From positions 1 to 64,000 of the forward strand of contig JBEBRW010000024.1 of assembly GCA_040394635.1 (NCBI GenBank): 64,000 nucleotides of DNA, given 5' to 3'. The first letter of the stretch is position 1. The number at the start of each line of letters is the position of its first letter. Origin of the DNA: UBA5239 sp040394635 (lineage in GTDB: Bacteria; Verrucomicrobiota; Lentisphaeria; Victivallales; Victivallaceae). Position numbers and translations under genes: made by a program. Below the pieces are notes generated by a model, which was given only the letters and a program-made list of their open reading frames with translations, did no database searches and was not told the origin of the DNA. Positions 24,993 to 33,856 of this stretch are shown in pieces.

Positions 24993-25017
24993 TATAGCGT
25001 CATAAGGAACAACTTTC

Positions 25018-25743
25018 ATGGAAAAAGGCAATATCGGAATTAATGCGCACCGCGGCATGCCGGCGGTTTACCCGGAAAATACCCTTGTATCATTTGAACA
25101 CGCGGCGCGGCTGCCGGTCACGGCCATTGAATTCGACGTGCACCTGAGCTGGGACAAGAAAATGGTCGTCACCCACGACTCCCGGATCGACCGCTGCAGC
25201 AACGGTCGCGGTCTGGTCAGCGATTTCATGCTCGCCGAATTGCGCGAATTCGACTTCGGCGGCTGGAAAGATCCGAAGTTTGCCGGTACCCGGATTCCGA
25301 CCCTCGAGGAAACGGTCGATACCATCCATGCGATCAACCCCGCCATGCGTTTGCTCATCGAAATCAAGGAAAATGACATCGAATGCGCCGCCGCCGTCCT
25401 GAAATTCGTGCAGGATCGTAATTTGCTTGACCTCAGTATGTTATCGAGTTTTCATTACGACGTGCTCGCCTTTTGGCGCCGGACCGAACCGGCGGTGAAG
25501 CTGCATGGCAACGATGCCACAGAGCAGGGCGATCCGGACGGCGTTTCCGCGCTGATCGACAGCATCGGAATTTACGCCGCATACGCCACGCCCGAGCGGA
25601 TTCGCTATTACAAAGAAAAAGGCGTCAAGGTCGATTCGTGGGTGATCAATGATCAAGAGGCTTTGGACCGGGCCGTCGCCAACGGTACCGAAAGCATTAC
25701 CACCAATATGGCGGATTTGTTATGTCAATTACTGGAGAAATAA
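25018..25743 (+). CDS. Glycerophosphodiester phosphodiesterase
   Basis: 241 residues, typical for a cytoplasmic GDPD. It hydrolyses glycerophosphodiesters to glycerol phosphate and an alcohol. Family hallmarks are AHRGMPAVYPENT (His about 11, Glu about 19), EFDVHLS and the second His in THDSRIDR, plus IEIKEN and the C-terminal VDSWVIND. No signal peptide. Ribosome site AAGGA. It is co-transcribed with the glycerol-1-phosphate-dehydrogenase-like gene that starts one base after its stop, which points to one glycerol-phosphate pathway under the divergent DeoR regulator. Confidence 0.93.
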   Translation: MEKGNIGINAHRGMPAVYPENTLVSFEHAARLPVTAIEFDVHLSWDKKMVVTHDSRIDRCSNGRGLVSDFMLAELREFDFGGWKDPKFAGTRIPTLEETVDTIHAINPAMRLLIEIKENDIECAAAVLKFVQDRNLLDLSMLSSFHYDVLAFWRRTEPAVKLHGNDATEQGDPDGVSALIDSIGIYAAYATPERIRYYKEKGVKVDSWVINDQEALDRAVANGTESITTNMADLLCQLLEK

Positions 25744-25744
25744 T

Positions 25745-27004
25745 ATGAACCGGATACCATTGCCCGCCGGGCTCGAAACCGAATGTTTTGTAATGGAGCA
25801 GGGGGCGATCCGCCACTTGCCGCAACTGATCCGCGAATTCTGGGGCGAGTTGCCCGTATGGCCGGTGGCCGACGAAAACACCTGGCGCGTGGCCGGTGCT
25901 GCCCTGACCGCCGCGCTGCAAAGCGGCGGCATCGAAATGCTGAAACCATTCATTTTTCCGGCTCAGCCGGTCTTGCATGCGGATATCAAATACTCGCAGG
26001 AACTGGCGGCGGCAATGCCCGCGGGCTGCGTTCCGGTGGCGGTCGGCAGCGGCACGGTCAACGACCTGGTCAAATATGCCGGTGGGTTGAAAAACGTCCG
26101 TTACGCGGTGATTCCGACCGCGTCGTCGGTGGATGGTTACACCTCGTACGGCGCGGCACTCACGGTGGAGGGTTTCAAGAAAACCATGCCTTGTCCGGCG
26201 CCGCTGGTGATTGTGACGGACCCGGTCATTCTCGAAACCGCGCCGCCCGAAATGTTTGCCGCCGGTTACGCCGACCTGATCGCCAAAATCCCGGCCGGCG
26301 CGGACTGGCTCCTGGCGGACCGCTTAGGCGAATCCACAATCCGCCCCGACGTCTGGGCGCTGATTCAGACGCCGCTGCGGGGCTGGCTGAAAACCCCCGC
26401 GCAGATCATGGACGTTTTCATGGGGCTGGCGGCCACGGGGTACTCCATGCAGATGATGCGCGACTCCCGCCCGGCCTCCGGCGCGGAGCATTTGCTCAGC
26501 CACATCTGGGAAATGGAGGGATTCGAAGCGTCGCACGGGTTCAAGGTGGCGGTGGCCACTGCCGGAATCACGGAGTTGTACGAAAAACTCCTGAAGCTGG
26601 ATGTCGATACCCTGCGCCGCATGGCCCGTCCCGGCCTTACCCGCGGCGAACGCGAAAAAGAAATCGACGCCCTGCTGGTGCGCGGCTGCTATGGCAGCAC
26701 CCCCAAACAGGTCGCATTGGACAAATTCCTTGAGGACGAGGAGCTGGCCGCCCGCCGTGAACTGGTTTATGGCAACTGGAATTTGCTGCAAAAACAAATC
26801 ACGGCGCAGCTCTATCCGCTCGCCACGCTGAAATCGATGCTGCAATCGGTCGGCGCGCCGTCGGAACCCGCCGGCATCGGACTGCCGTACGAACAATACA
26901 TCGGGGCCTTCGGCCGGGCGCAACTGATCCGCAACCGCTACACGGTGCTGGATCTCGTCTACGAACTGGGCCTGTCGTTTGAGGAGCTGCTACAGCGGAG
27001 TTGA
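25745..27004 (+). CDS. Glycerol-1-phosphate dehydrogenase-like protein (EgsA/AraM type)
   Basis: 419 residues from the ATG at 25745 (TGGAG ribosome site, one base after the previous stop). The iron-containing-alcohol-dehydrogenase-like fold is shown by GSGTVNDLVKY (about 99-109), PTASSVDGYTS, an AAGYADLIAK segment and SGAEHLLSH with a later HG pair; the last supplies the metal-binding His residues. Relatives reduce dihydroxyacetone phosphate to sn-glycerol 1-phosphate in archaea and in some bacteria (AraM). Pairing with a glycerophosphodiesterase suggests salvage of glycerol phosphate, with direction and stereochemistry unknown. Cytoplasmic. Confidence 0.85.
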   Translation: MNRIPLPAGLETECFVMEQGAIRHLPQLIREFWGELPVWPVADENTWRVAGAALTAALQSGGIEMLKPFIFPAQPVLHADIKYSQELAAAMPAGCVPVAVGSGTVNDLVKYAGGLKNVRYAVIPTASSVDGYTSYGAALTVEGFKKTMPCPAPLVIVTDPVILETAPPEMFAAGYADLIAKIPAGADWLLADRLGESTIRPDVWALIQTPLRGWLKTPAQIMDVFMGLAATGYSMQMMRDSRPASGAEHLLSHIWEMEGFEASHGFKVAVATAGITELYEKLLKLDVDTLRRMARPGLTRGEREKEIDALLVRGCYGSTPKQVALDKFLEDEELAARRELVYGNWNLLQKQITAQLYPLATLKSMLQSVGAPSEPAGIGLPYEQYIGAFGRAQLIRNRYTVLDLVYELGLSFEELLQRS

Positions 27005-27027
27005 CCGGTATTTTCATGCAAATATCA

Positions 27028-27069
27028 TTGACAATGAGTGAAATTCGTTTATAATATGAATACGAATTT
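27028..27069 (+). promoter_or_regulatory. Promoter with overlapping inverted-repeat operator
   Basis: TTGACA (27028-27033), 16-bp spacer and TATAAT (27050-27055), both perfect. The inverted repeat AAATTCGT (27041-27048) and ACGAATTT (27062-27069) is centred exactly on the end of the -10 box, as expected for a repressor site. Its regulator is not identified. Confidence 0.7.
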
Positions 27070-27095
27070 TATTGATATATTTGCAGGAGACCGTG

Positions 27096-28904
27096 ATGAT
27101 CAAAACCGTTTTTACCATCGGAATGCTGGGTTGTGTGATGTTGCTGACTGCGCAGGAAAAGGGATGGAGCAACGTGCCGGACATTTCCGACCGGAAATTC
27201 TGGGAGGCTCAGAGAAGCGTTCCCGGCATGGATGGCGTAATCAGGCAGGCGGAGAAAGAAGCCGCTCAGGAAATCGAATCGCCGCTGCCGGATTACCTCG
27301 ATTATTCCAAAGACGGCAACCGCAGCCGTTATGAAGCGAAATTTTTCAAACTTCACTGGATGGGCTGCCTGGCGGTGGCGGCCTGTGTGACTGGCGACCA
27401 GAAATACATCGATTATATCGAGGCGCGAATCAGGGCACTGGCGGCGCTGCCGACCTGGGTGCTGCCCGCGCATGACCGGGAGCTGGAGAACTACCACGGC
27501 AAAGTGATTGATATCGACCTCGGCGTGGCCACGCTGGGCGGTGAAATGGCGTGCGTACTGCGGATGCTTTCCCCCGCCCTGACGCCGGAGACGAAAGTGC
27601 TGATCGAATCGGAATTGATGCGCCGGACTATCGTCCCCCTCGAAGATATGATGAACGGCAAGCGCAAGGAAAACTGGTGGCTGACCACCAAAAACAATTG
27701 GAACAGCGTCTGCCTCTCCGGCATGGCGGCAGTGGTGTGGCGGATGGACCTGGAACCGGAAAGGCGCGCCCGGCTGATCGATTATATTTTGAAACGGAGC
27801 GAGAATTTCCTGATGGGTTTCGGCAAAGACGGATATTGTTCAGAGGGAATCAGTTATTGGGAGTACGGCTTCGGGTATTATATGCGGATGGCGGCGGATT
27901 TTCGTCAGGCCACCGATGGGAAAATCGACTTGATGAGCAAACCGGAAGTGGCCAAACCCGCGCGCTTTGCCGAGAATATTCAGCTGTCGCCCGGCGTGTT
28001 TCCGGCTTTTGCCGATGCGGGGATTGCAGTCAAACTACCGGTGTTCATTACTTATCTGCAGGATTATCTGGAGCACAAAGCGCCGGGGTTTCCGGAAAAA
28101 TTCACATTACCGAGATATTTGCAGGACATGACTTTGGTGCTTTCATTGCCAAGGAGCAAGGAGCGGGTTGTCCGCGCTGCATTGCCGCCTTTTTCGGAGT
28201 TCGATGAAGCCAATGTTTATATCGCCCGGCCCGGCGATTCAAAGAGCCGCCTGGCGGTCGCATTCAAAGGCGGCAGCAACAACGAATTTCACAACCACAA
28301 TGACGTCGGCAGTTATGTGATCGCGGTCGACGGCGTGTCGGTGGTCCTCGATCCGGGTAGCGAAATCTACACGCGGCGAACCTTCAGCGCGCAGCGTTAT
28401 GACTCGAAACTGCTCAATTCATATGGTCACGGCGTGCCGGTGATCGACGGTCAATTGCAGACGGAAAAAGGACGGACCGTATCCGTTCTCAGGTCCGTCA
28501 GGCAGGATGATAATGGGGTGGCGGTGAGCATCGACATGACTGCGCCGTATCACCATGTCAAGGGTGTCGAAAAAGTACTTCGCGATTTCAATTATTCAAG
28601 GCAGGGCAGCGGTGCTTTTACGGTTACCGATACCGCCGAATTCAACCGGGCGCTGGATTATGAAAATGCCGTCATTTCGATGGGGAATTTCGAGCGGATC
28701 AGCGATCACGAGTTCCGCATCACCGAAAAGAGCAAAACACTGCATCTGACCATTGATTGCGGCGATGAAAAATTCACGACATCCACGGATGCAATCCGCG
28801 AGAACACCCACCACAAACGCGACGTGAACCGCCTCGCTATCAAGCTCTCCAACAAAGCAAAATCGGTTAAAATGACGCTGAAATTCACTCCTGTTGAAAA
28901 CTGA
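27096..28904 (+). CDS. Heparinase II/III-type polysaccharide lyase, secreted
   Basis: 602 residues from the ATG at 27096 (GGAGA site); an earlier ATG would spoil the signal peptide MIKTVFTIGMLGCVMLLTAQ. An alpha-barrel N-terminal half (with TTKNNWNSVC at about 203-212) is followed by the heparinase II/III beta-sheet domain, recognised by NEFHNHNDVGSYVIAVDG and SKLLNSYGHGVPVIDGQ (about 395-455), which carry the catalytic and metal His and Tyr residues. Such enzymes cleave uronic-acid polysaccharides by beta-elimination; heparin-like, alginate and ulvan-like substrates are all possible. It faces a phosphodiester glycosidase gene end to end. Confidence 0.85.
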   Translation: MIKTVFTIGMLGCVMLLTAQEKGWSNVPDISDRKFWEAQRSVPGMDGVIRQAEKEAAQEIESPLPDYLDYSKDGNRSRYEAKFFKLHWMGCLAVAACVTGDQKYIDYIEARIRALAALPTWVLPAHDRELENYHGKVIDIDLGVATLGGEMACVLRMLSPALTPETKVLIESELMRRTIVPLEDMMNGKRKENWWLTTKNNWNSVCLSGMAAVVWRMDLEPERRARLIDYILKRSENFLMGFGKDGYCSEGISYWEYGFGYYMRMAADFRQATDGKIDLMSKPEVAKPARFAENIQLSPGVFPAFADAGIAVKLPVFITYLQDYLEHKAPGFPEKFTLPRYLQDMTLVLSLPRSKERVVRAALPPFSEFDEANVYIARPGDSKSRLAVAFKGGSNNEFHNHNDVGSYVIAVDGVSVVLDPGSEIYTRRTFSAQRYDSKLLNSYGHGVPVIDGQLQTEKGRTVSVLRSVRQDDNGVAVSIDMTAPYHHVKGVEKVLRDFNYSRQGSGAFTVTDTAEFNRALDYENAVISMGNFERISDHEFRITEKSKTLHLTIDCGDEKFTTSTDAIRENTHHKRDVNRLAIKLSNKAKSVKMTLKFTPVEN

Positions 28905-28918
28905 AATGTACTTCCCCT

Positions 28919-28957
28919 AATTCTCAATTCTCAATTCTCAATTCTCAATTTTCAATT
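28919..28957 (-). repeat. Tandem 7-bp array, unit AATTGAG on the minus strand
   Basis: On the plus strand four perfect AATTCTC copies (28919-28946), one AATTTTC and a final AATT. The stop codon and last codons of the leftward glycosidase gene lie inside the array. Same type as 8467-8501 and 46509-46540. Confidence 0.9.
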
Positions 28958-29811
28958 AAATAAAGTCCGATGCTGGTGGCTACGGTGCGCTCGTAGCCGT
29001 CTTTGGTGTGACGGTTGAGTGTCACCGGTTGGTCTTTTTTCGCATCCCAGTAATAGAGGGTGGTGGAGCCGCCGCCGTCCATATTGATGCCGTCGCTGGA
29101 GCCGGCATCCTGCAGGATGGCCGCGGTTTCCTTGAGCGTGGCGCCCATGCTCCAGTCCTGCTGGCGGCCGTCGATGGTGACGATGTACATATAGTGGCGG
29201 TCCGCGGAGAGGCCGTAAGCGGTGCGCGGCTGCGGCTTGGCTTTGTCGTCGTTCATCAGGTTTGCGCCGTCTTTCTGGATGATGGTGAAGCCGGAGGAGG
29301 CGAGCTGGATTTTCGGGTAATCCTCTTTCGATACCGAGGAGACGATATCTGCTTTTCCATCCTTGTAAACCACGAATACTGCGTTGTCTTTGTCGTCATC
29401 ATTGATGATTACGCCGTCGGAAATATTCAAGCCGCTGACCTGTGCGTATTTGTGGTCAAACGGCTTCTCCCACGGACGCCACGGGGCGGCGTTCACGGCC
29501 ACGATCATATCCAGGCCGTTTTTTCGTGAATTCAATAGAAATTCGCGGGTGCGGATACGCCTGGTCTGGATGATGAATTTCTCGTGATCGGGCATCGGCT
29601 TGCCGTAGTCCGCGTCGCGCCCGGTGGCGGTGAAACGGAGCCCTTTAGTTGTCAGGTCGATGCGCATGACGTTGATTTTCTGCAGTCGCGGCTCGGTATT
29701 TTCGAGCTTGACCAGCTTGACGCCGGTCTGGACGGTCTGTGCTTTGTCCCAGTCGATCTCCGCGCCAAACAGCGCGAAACAGCTCAGAAGAAGTAGACAA
29801 CAGTAGCGCAT
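28945..29811 (-). CDS. Phosphodiester glycosidase family protein (NAGPA type), secreted
   Basis: 288 residues with a signal peptide (MRYCCLLLLSCFALFGA). The conserved block PRTAYGLSADRHYMYIVTIDG followed by GINMDGGGSTTLYYW (about 245-260) is diagnostic of PF09992, which includes the uncovering enzyme that removes GlcNAc from phosphodiester-linked mannose and bacterial relatives acting on phosphodiester-linked sugars. Probably periplasmic. A GGAGA ribosome site precedes the ATG. Its final residues (LIEN and stop) are encoded by the heptamer array. Convergent with the heparinase gene; both suggest attack on decorated host or plant glycans. Confidence 0.88.
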   Translation of the reverse strand: MRYCCLLLLSCFALFGAEIDWDKAQTVQTGVKLVKLENTEPRLQKINVMRIDLTTKGLRFTATGRDADYGKPMPDHEKFIIQTRRIRTREFLLNSRKNGLDMIVAVNAAPWRPWEKPFDHKYAQVSGLNISDGVIINDDDKDNAVFVVYKDGKADIVSSVSKEDYPKIQLASSGFTIIQKDGANLMNDDKAKPQPRTAYGLSADRHYMYIVTIDGRQQDWSMGATLKETAAILQDAGSSDGINMDGGGSTTLYYWDAKKDQPVTLNRHTKDGYERTVATSIGLYLIEN

Positions 29812-29886
29812 GATAAAATCTCCGGTTTCTCATAAAATGGACGTGGTTCGCCGAAAAAGCAAATGCGAAACCGGGAAATTGCGGGG

Positions 29887-29922
29887 AATAGGACGTAGAG
29901 GATAAATAGGATGAATAGGATG
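29887..29922. repeat. Tandem 9-bp array, unit AATAGGATG
   Basis: Four consecutive 9-mers: AATAGGACG, TAGAGGATA, AATAGGATG and AATAGGATG. A copy of the core in opposite orientation (TCCTATT) overlaps the stop codon of the leftward activase gene at 29936-29938, so transcripts could fold back here. The rest of the 29812-29935 gap holds no gene. Confidence 0.75.
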
Positions 29923-29935
29923 TTTCCTGTAAGTC

Positions 29936-30835
29936 CTATTTCGTTACCGGCAGGCAGGATTTTTCGTGGAGCAGTTGGGCTGCTGCGGCCATCTCGTCCG
30001 GCGTGGGGGAGGGGGTGGCCGGCATGAGATTGGCGTGGTCGACGGCTTCGTATTTGGCGGCGGCGAAGGAGTGGTACGGCAGCAGCTTGATCAGCGTGAT
30101 ATTCGGCAGTTCCGAGAGGATTTGCGCGGCGGCGGTGAGGTCACTTGCGGACATGTTCATACCGGGAATCATGATCATGCGGATTTCGATGGGCCTGCCG
30201 GTTTGGGAGAGGCGGCGCAGGTTCCCGATGATCAACTCGTTGCCGCTGCCGGTGAGCTTGCGGTGCGCTTCGCTGGATGCGTGCTTGAAATCGTAGAGAA
30301 AGAGATCCGTTACCGGCAGGACTTTTTCGAAGGCGCTCCACGGGACGTTGCCGCAGGTGTCGAGGGCGGTGTGGATGCCCTTGCTTTGCAGCCGGGCGAA
30401 AAGTTTGGCGCAGAATTCGGGGTACAGCAGCGGTTCGCCGCCGGAGAGCGTGGCGCCGCCGTTGGAGTATTCGTAGAATTTGCGGTCCTCGAGAATGGCG
30501 CTTGCTGCTTCGTCCGCCGTGATCGGGCGGCCGTAGAGTTCCAGCGCGTCGAACAGGCAGGCGTCGACGCATTTGCCGCAGCCGGTGCAGCAGGAGCGGT
30601 CGATCCGGTGCTCGCCGCCGACGATGCTGTGGCAGGGGCAGATTTTGACGCATTCGCTGCAGAGCGTGCAGCGCTTTTTCAACAGCGCGAGTTCCGGTTT
30701 CAGGCGGATGCTTTCCGGGTTGTGGCACCAGAGGCAGCGCAGGGGGCAGCCTTTCAGGAAAATCGTGGTGCGGATGCCGGGACCGTCGTGGACGGCGAAG
30801 CGTTTGATTTCGACAAGCGGCGCGGTGATGTTCAT
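29936..30835 (-). CDS. Glycyl-radical enzyme activase (radical SAM)
   Basis: 299 residues. The radical-SAM cluster motif is C30-P-L-R-C34-L-W-C37. A ferredoxin-like insert (about 56-97) follows with two further 4Fe-4S sets (CTLCSECVKICPC and CCTGCGKCVDAC), as in activases of dehydratase-type glycyl-radical enzymes but not in classical PflA. SGGEPLLYPEF is the SAM-binding GGE motif. It generates the glycyl radical on the partner enzyme, whose gene overlaps its start by 4 bases. Oxygen-sensitive chemistry; cytoplasmic. Confidence 0.95.
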   Translation of the reverse strand: MNITAPLVEIKRFAVHDGPGIRTTIFLKGCPLRCLWCHNPESIRLKPELALLKKRCTLCSECVKICPCHSIVGGEHRIDRSCCTGCGKCVDACLFDALELYGRPITADEAASAILEDRKFYEYSNGGATLSGGEPLLYPEFCAKLFARLQSKGIHTALDTCGNVPWSAFEKVLPVTDLFLYDFKHASSEAHRKLTGSGNELIIGNLRRLSQTGRPIEIRMIMIPGMNMSASDLTAAAQILSELPNITLIKLLPYHSFAAAKYEAVDHANLMPATPSPTPDEMAAAAQLLHEKSCLPVTK

Positions 30836-32862
30836 GCCATGGCCTCCGCCTGGGCGATGAAGGTCGCCTGTGCCTCCGGTTTCAGGTCGATGAACCGGAC
30901 GTTCCAGCCGCAGACGCGGACCTGCAGATTGGTGTAGGCCTGCGGGTTGATTTGCGCGTCGCGCAGCGTGGCGGCGTCGAAAATATTGAACTGCAGTCCG
31001 CTGCCGCCCTGGGCGATGAAGGTGCGGACGATCGCGGCCAGCGCTTCGATCCCGTCCTCGCCCGTGACCGCGCTCGGGTGCAGCATCAGGTCGAGGCAGG
31101 TGCCGCAGGGGTAGTCGGTATAGTCGATTTTCAGCACGGAATTCATCAGCGACGTGATGCCGTTGCGGTCCATGCCAATGGCGGCGTCCATATTTTTCGA
31201 GAGCGGCTCACCGGCGTTGCGACCGGAGGGAAACGCCCCGGAGAATTCACCCCTCTCCACCACCAGCTGACCGTAGATCGACGGCGTGATTTTGCCGCCG
31301 CGCCCGTTGTCCAGCGTGGAGAGGTAGGGGCCGATGAATTCGGCCACTTCCACGGCGAAGTGGTCGGCACGGTCGTCGTTGTTGCCCCATTTCGGCGCGC
31401 GGTTTCTGGCCCGCAGCTGAAGCTTTTCGTAGCCTTTCCAGTCGGCGGCAAGCGCGGCGCGGAGTTCATCCAGCGTGCAGAGTTTTTCCTGATAAACGAG
31501 GTACTCGATGGCGGCCATGGAGTCGGCATAATCGGCGATGTGGGCCGCGAGGTTGCCGGTGGTGTTGTATTTGGCGCCGCCCTCGGTCACGTCTTTGCCG
31601 CTCGCCATGCACTCCTGGTAGGTGCCGGAGAGGAAGGGCACTGGATTGGTCCGGGGCCAGATTTTTTCGCAACGGCTCTGCTGCTCGGCCATATATCTGG
31701 CGGTTTCTTTGAGCACGCGGAAAAAGTCGTCTTTCAGCTCGTCAAACGCAGCGTACTCCCGGCCCTGTTTCAATGTATGCACCAGGATATTCGGCAGGAA
31801 AAGACAAGTGGCGCCGGAAAGCGAAACTTCCTTGCCCAGCACGGCGGGCTCGTAGCAGCCGATGGGGATATAGTCGAAGGCGTCCGCCGGGGTGCGGCCG
31901 TGCTTGATCAGGCCGTCGATAATCACGCGGTCGTTCAGGAACACGATGCCGTTGCGTCCATCACGGATGTTGCGGGCGCAGAGCTCCAGGAAATCCTGCG
32001 GCGTGTCGGGCGTGACCCGGACCGAAAGTTTGGGGTCCACGACATTCATTTCGTGGTAAACTTCCATGCCCAGATATGAGAGTTCGTTGAGCTCGGGGCC
32101 GAAACAGAAGTTTTTGCCGAAAAGCTTGCCCTGGGTTTTGGCGTAAAAAGTGATCCAGAAATATTTGATCAGTTCCCTGGCCGAGTCGCGGGTCAGGCGG
32201 CCCGACTCAATGTCGCGGCGGTAGAAGTCGATGTAGAGACGGTCGAACCAGCCCATGGTGCGGACCTGTTCGCCCTCGTTTTCCTCGAGTTCGTGGAAAA
32301 TATAGGCGAGCTCGAAAGCCTCGTGCAGCGTCTGCGGCGGGCGCTCGGCGAGCTGCGGCCAGCCGAGGCGGCGGCACAGCTCCATGGTGCCCTCGTAAAC
32401 CATGACCACGGCGCGGTGCAGCGGCGTGTCGCCCTGTGCGGCGCGGTCGCGCAGTCCCGGCAGGCCGAGCTGCAGGATCGCCGGCCAGTCCGGGCAGATG
32501 TGGCTGTAATCGATCATGTAAACGATGCCGATTTCGAAGTCGGTCACGGCGCACCAGCCGGTCCATCGGCCGAATTCTTCCGTCCAGGCCTCGCGGGTAT
32601 GTTCGTAACGCATGGCGTCGAGCAGCACGCGCCCCTCAACCTTGCCCGCGAACATGTTTTCGGGTTCGCGGACAATCCGGCCGTGGCGGCAGATGAGGTT
32701 GATGAAGTATGCGCGCTTCAGGATCAGCGGTTCGTCCGGATTCGCCGCACAATGCCGCTCGAAATCGGCTTTCAGCTCATCAAGGCTCAAGCCGCTTGCG
32801 GGATCGAACGGCTGTTCATATTGTTTCTCCAGATAAGCCCGGTTTTCGTCGAATTTTTTCAT
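30832..32862 (-). CDS. Glycyl-radical enzyme of unassigned substrate
   Basis: 676 residues from the ATG on the complement of 32860-32862 (AGGTGA site); a longer in-frame extension overlaps the upstream epimerase gene and is rejected. Active-site Cys is C336 in IPIGCYEP: the GCxE pattern marks dehydratase/lyase-type glycyl-radical enzymes, unlike the paired Cys of pyruvate formate-lyase. The glycyl radical is G652 in LQVRVCGWNVRF, 24 residues from the end; the usual motif is RVxGY, so Trp for Tyr is unusual. At 676 residues it is shorter than the roughly 780-850 of characterised members. Neighbouring epimerase and Gfo/Idh genes suggest a sugar-derived substrate. Confidence 0.92.
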   Translation of the reverse strand: MKKFDENRAYLEKQYEQPFDPASGLSLDELKADFERHCAANPDEPLILKRAYFINLICRHGRIVREPENMFAGKVEGRVLLDAMRYEHTREAWTEEFGRWTGWCAVTDFEIGIVYMIDYSHICPDWPAILQLGLPGLRDRAAQGDTPLHRAVVMVYEGTMELCRRLGWPQLAERPPQTLHEAFELAYIFHELEENEGEQVRTMGWFDRLYIDFYRRDIESGRLTRDSARELIKYFWITFYAKTQGKLFGKNFCFGPELNELSYLGMEVYHEMNVVDPKLSVRVTPDTPQDFLELCARNIRDGRNGIVFLNDRVIIDGLIKHGRTPADAFDYIPIGCYEPAVLGKEVSLSGATCLFLPNILVHTLKQGREYAAFDELKDDFFRVLKETARYMAEQQSRCEKIWPRTNPVPFLSGTYQECMASGKDVTEGGAKYNTTGNLAAHIADYADSMAAIEYLVYQEKLCTLDELRAALAADWKGYEKLQLRARNRAPKWGNNDDRADHFAVEVAEFIGPYLSTLDNGRGGKITPSIYGQLVVERGEFSGAFPSGRNAGEPLSKNMDAAIGMDRNGITSLMNSVLKIDYTDYPCGTCLDLMLHPSAVTGEDGIEALAAIVRTFIAQGGSGLQFNIFDAATLRDAQINPQAYTNLQVRVCGWNVRFIDLKPEAQATFIAQAEAMA

Positions 32863-32866
32863 GGTG

Positions 32867-33853
32867 TCACCTGTATTTTTCGACAATCCGGTCGAAGCTG
32901 GAATTCCACCATTCGTTGAGCTTCTGGAACTCCGGATTGTCCTGATAAAATTTGATTGTCCGTGCGATGCCCTCGCGGAACGTGGTCGTGCATTTGAACT
33001 CCGGCGCGGCCAGGCGCACCTTGGAACTGTCGTAACAATCGTGGCCGGTGGTATGGCGGATTTTTTCGGTGGCGTTCCAGTCGAGTTCGTAACACAGCGC
33101 TTCGGGCTCAACCAGGCAGAATTCGATGTCGACGCCGAGGATGGCCGCCTGAATCTCCGCAACCTGCCGCCAGGTCAGGTATTCGCCGGAGGTGATGTGG
33201 AAATCCTCGTTCATGGCCCTGGGATTCCCCCACAGGCCCACGAACGCCTTGGCAAAGTCGGTGGTGTGGGTGATCGTGCACAGCTGCATGCCGTCACCCG
33301 GCAGGACGATCGGACGCCCGGTGAGCATGCGGTTGGCGATGGTCCAGCTCTCCCAGTGATTGAGGGTGTAGGGATTGAAAAAGCGGATATTGTTGTAGGT
33401 GTACGACGGTCTCACGATGGTGTATGGGATGCCGCTTGCGGCCAGCATTTGTTCGCAGAGAAATTTGTTGTAGCCGTAGGACCAGTCCAGGTTGCCGGGG
33501 GTGGCGTTCGCCTCGGTTATGACGCGGAACACATCCGTTTTCTTATAGGCCGCGGTCGAGGAGATGAAGACGAACTGGCCGCAGCGGCCTTGCAGTAGAT
33601 CGAGCTTGGCCTGCAGCGCTCGGGTATCGTAGGAAATGAAGTCGCAGACGACGTCGAAGGTCATCCCTTCGAGCTTCCGGCGCATGTCGTCCGTATCGTA
33701 AATATCGCCGTGGATGATCTTGGTTTCGGGCGGCAGGAAGCTCGGATTTTTGCCACGGTTCAGCACGTGGAGATCGATATCTTTGTTTTGGGCGGCCAGC
33801 AGTACGATGTCGCTGCTGATAATGCCGGTACCGCCGATCATCAGGACTTTCAT
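32867..33853 (-). CDS. NAD-dependent epimerase/dehydratase (extended SDR)
   Basis: 328 residues. The Rossmann motif GGTGIISS (about 7-14) and a DWSYGYNKFLCEQ segment holding the YxxxK catalytic pair (about 121-133) identify an extended short-chain dehydrogenase, usually acting on nucleotide sugars or free sugar derivatives. It sits between the Gfo/Idh gene (3-base gap) and the glycyl-radical enzyme gene (4-base gap), so it is translated as part of the same operon and probably supplies or processes the radical enzyme's substrate. The exact reaction is unknown. Confidence 0.87.
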   Translation of the reverse strand: MKVLMIGGTGIISSDIVLLAAQNKDIDLHVLNRGKNPSFLPPETKIIHGDIYDTDDMRRKLEGMTFDVVCDFISYDTRALQAKLDLLQGRCGQFVFISSTAAYKKTDVFRVITEANATPGNLDWSYGYNKFLCEQMLAASGIPYTIVRPSYTYNNIRFFNPYTLNHWESWTIANRMLTGRPIVLPGDGMQLCTITHTTDFAKAFVGLWGNPRAMNEDFHITSGEYLTWRQVAEIQAAILGVDIEFCLVEPEALCYELDWNATEKIRHTTGHDCYDSSKVRLAAPEFKCTTTFREGIARTIKFYQDNPEFQKLNEWWNSSFDRIVEKYR

Positions 33854-33856
33854 GGC

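Noticed and set aside
32863..33162. N-terminal extension of the glycyl-radical enzyme (about 100 codons)
   Set aside because: It overlaps the conserved epimerase C-terminus; the internal ATG at 32862 has an AGGTGA site and gives a normal enzyme start.
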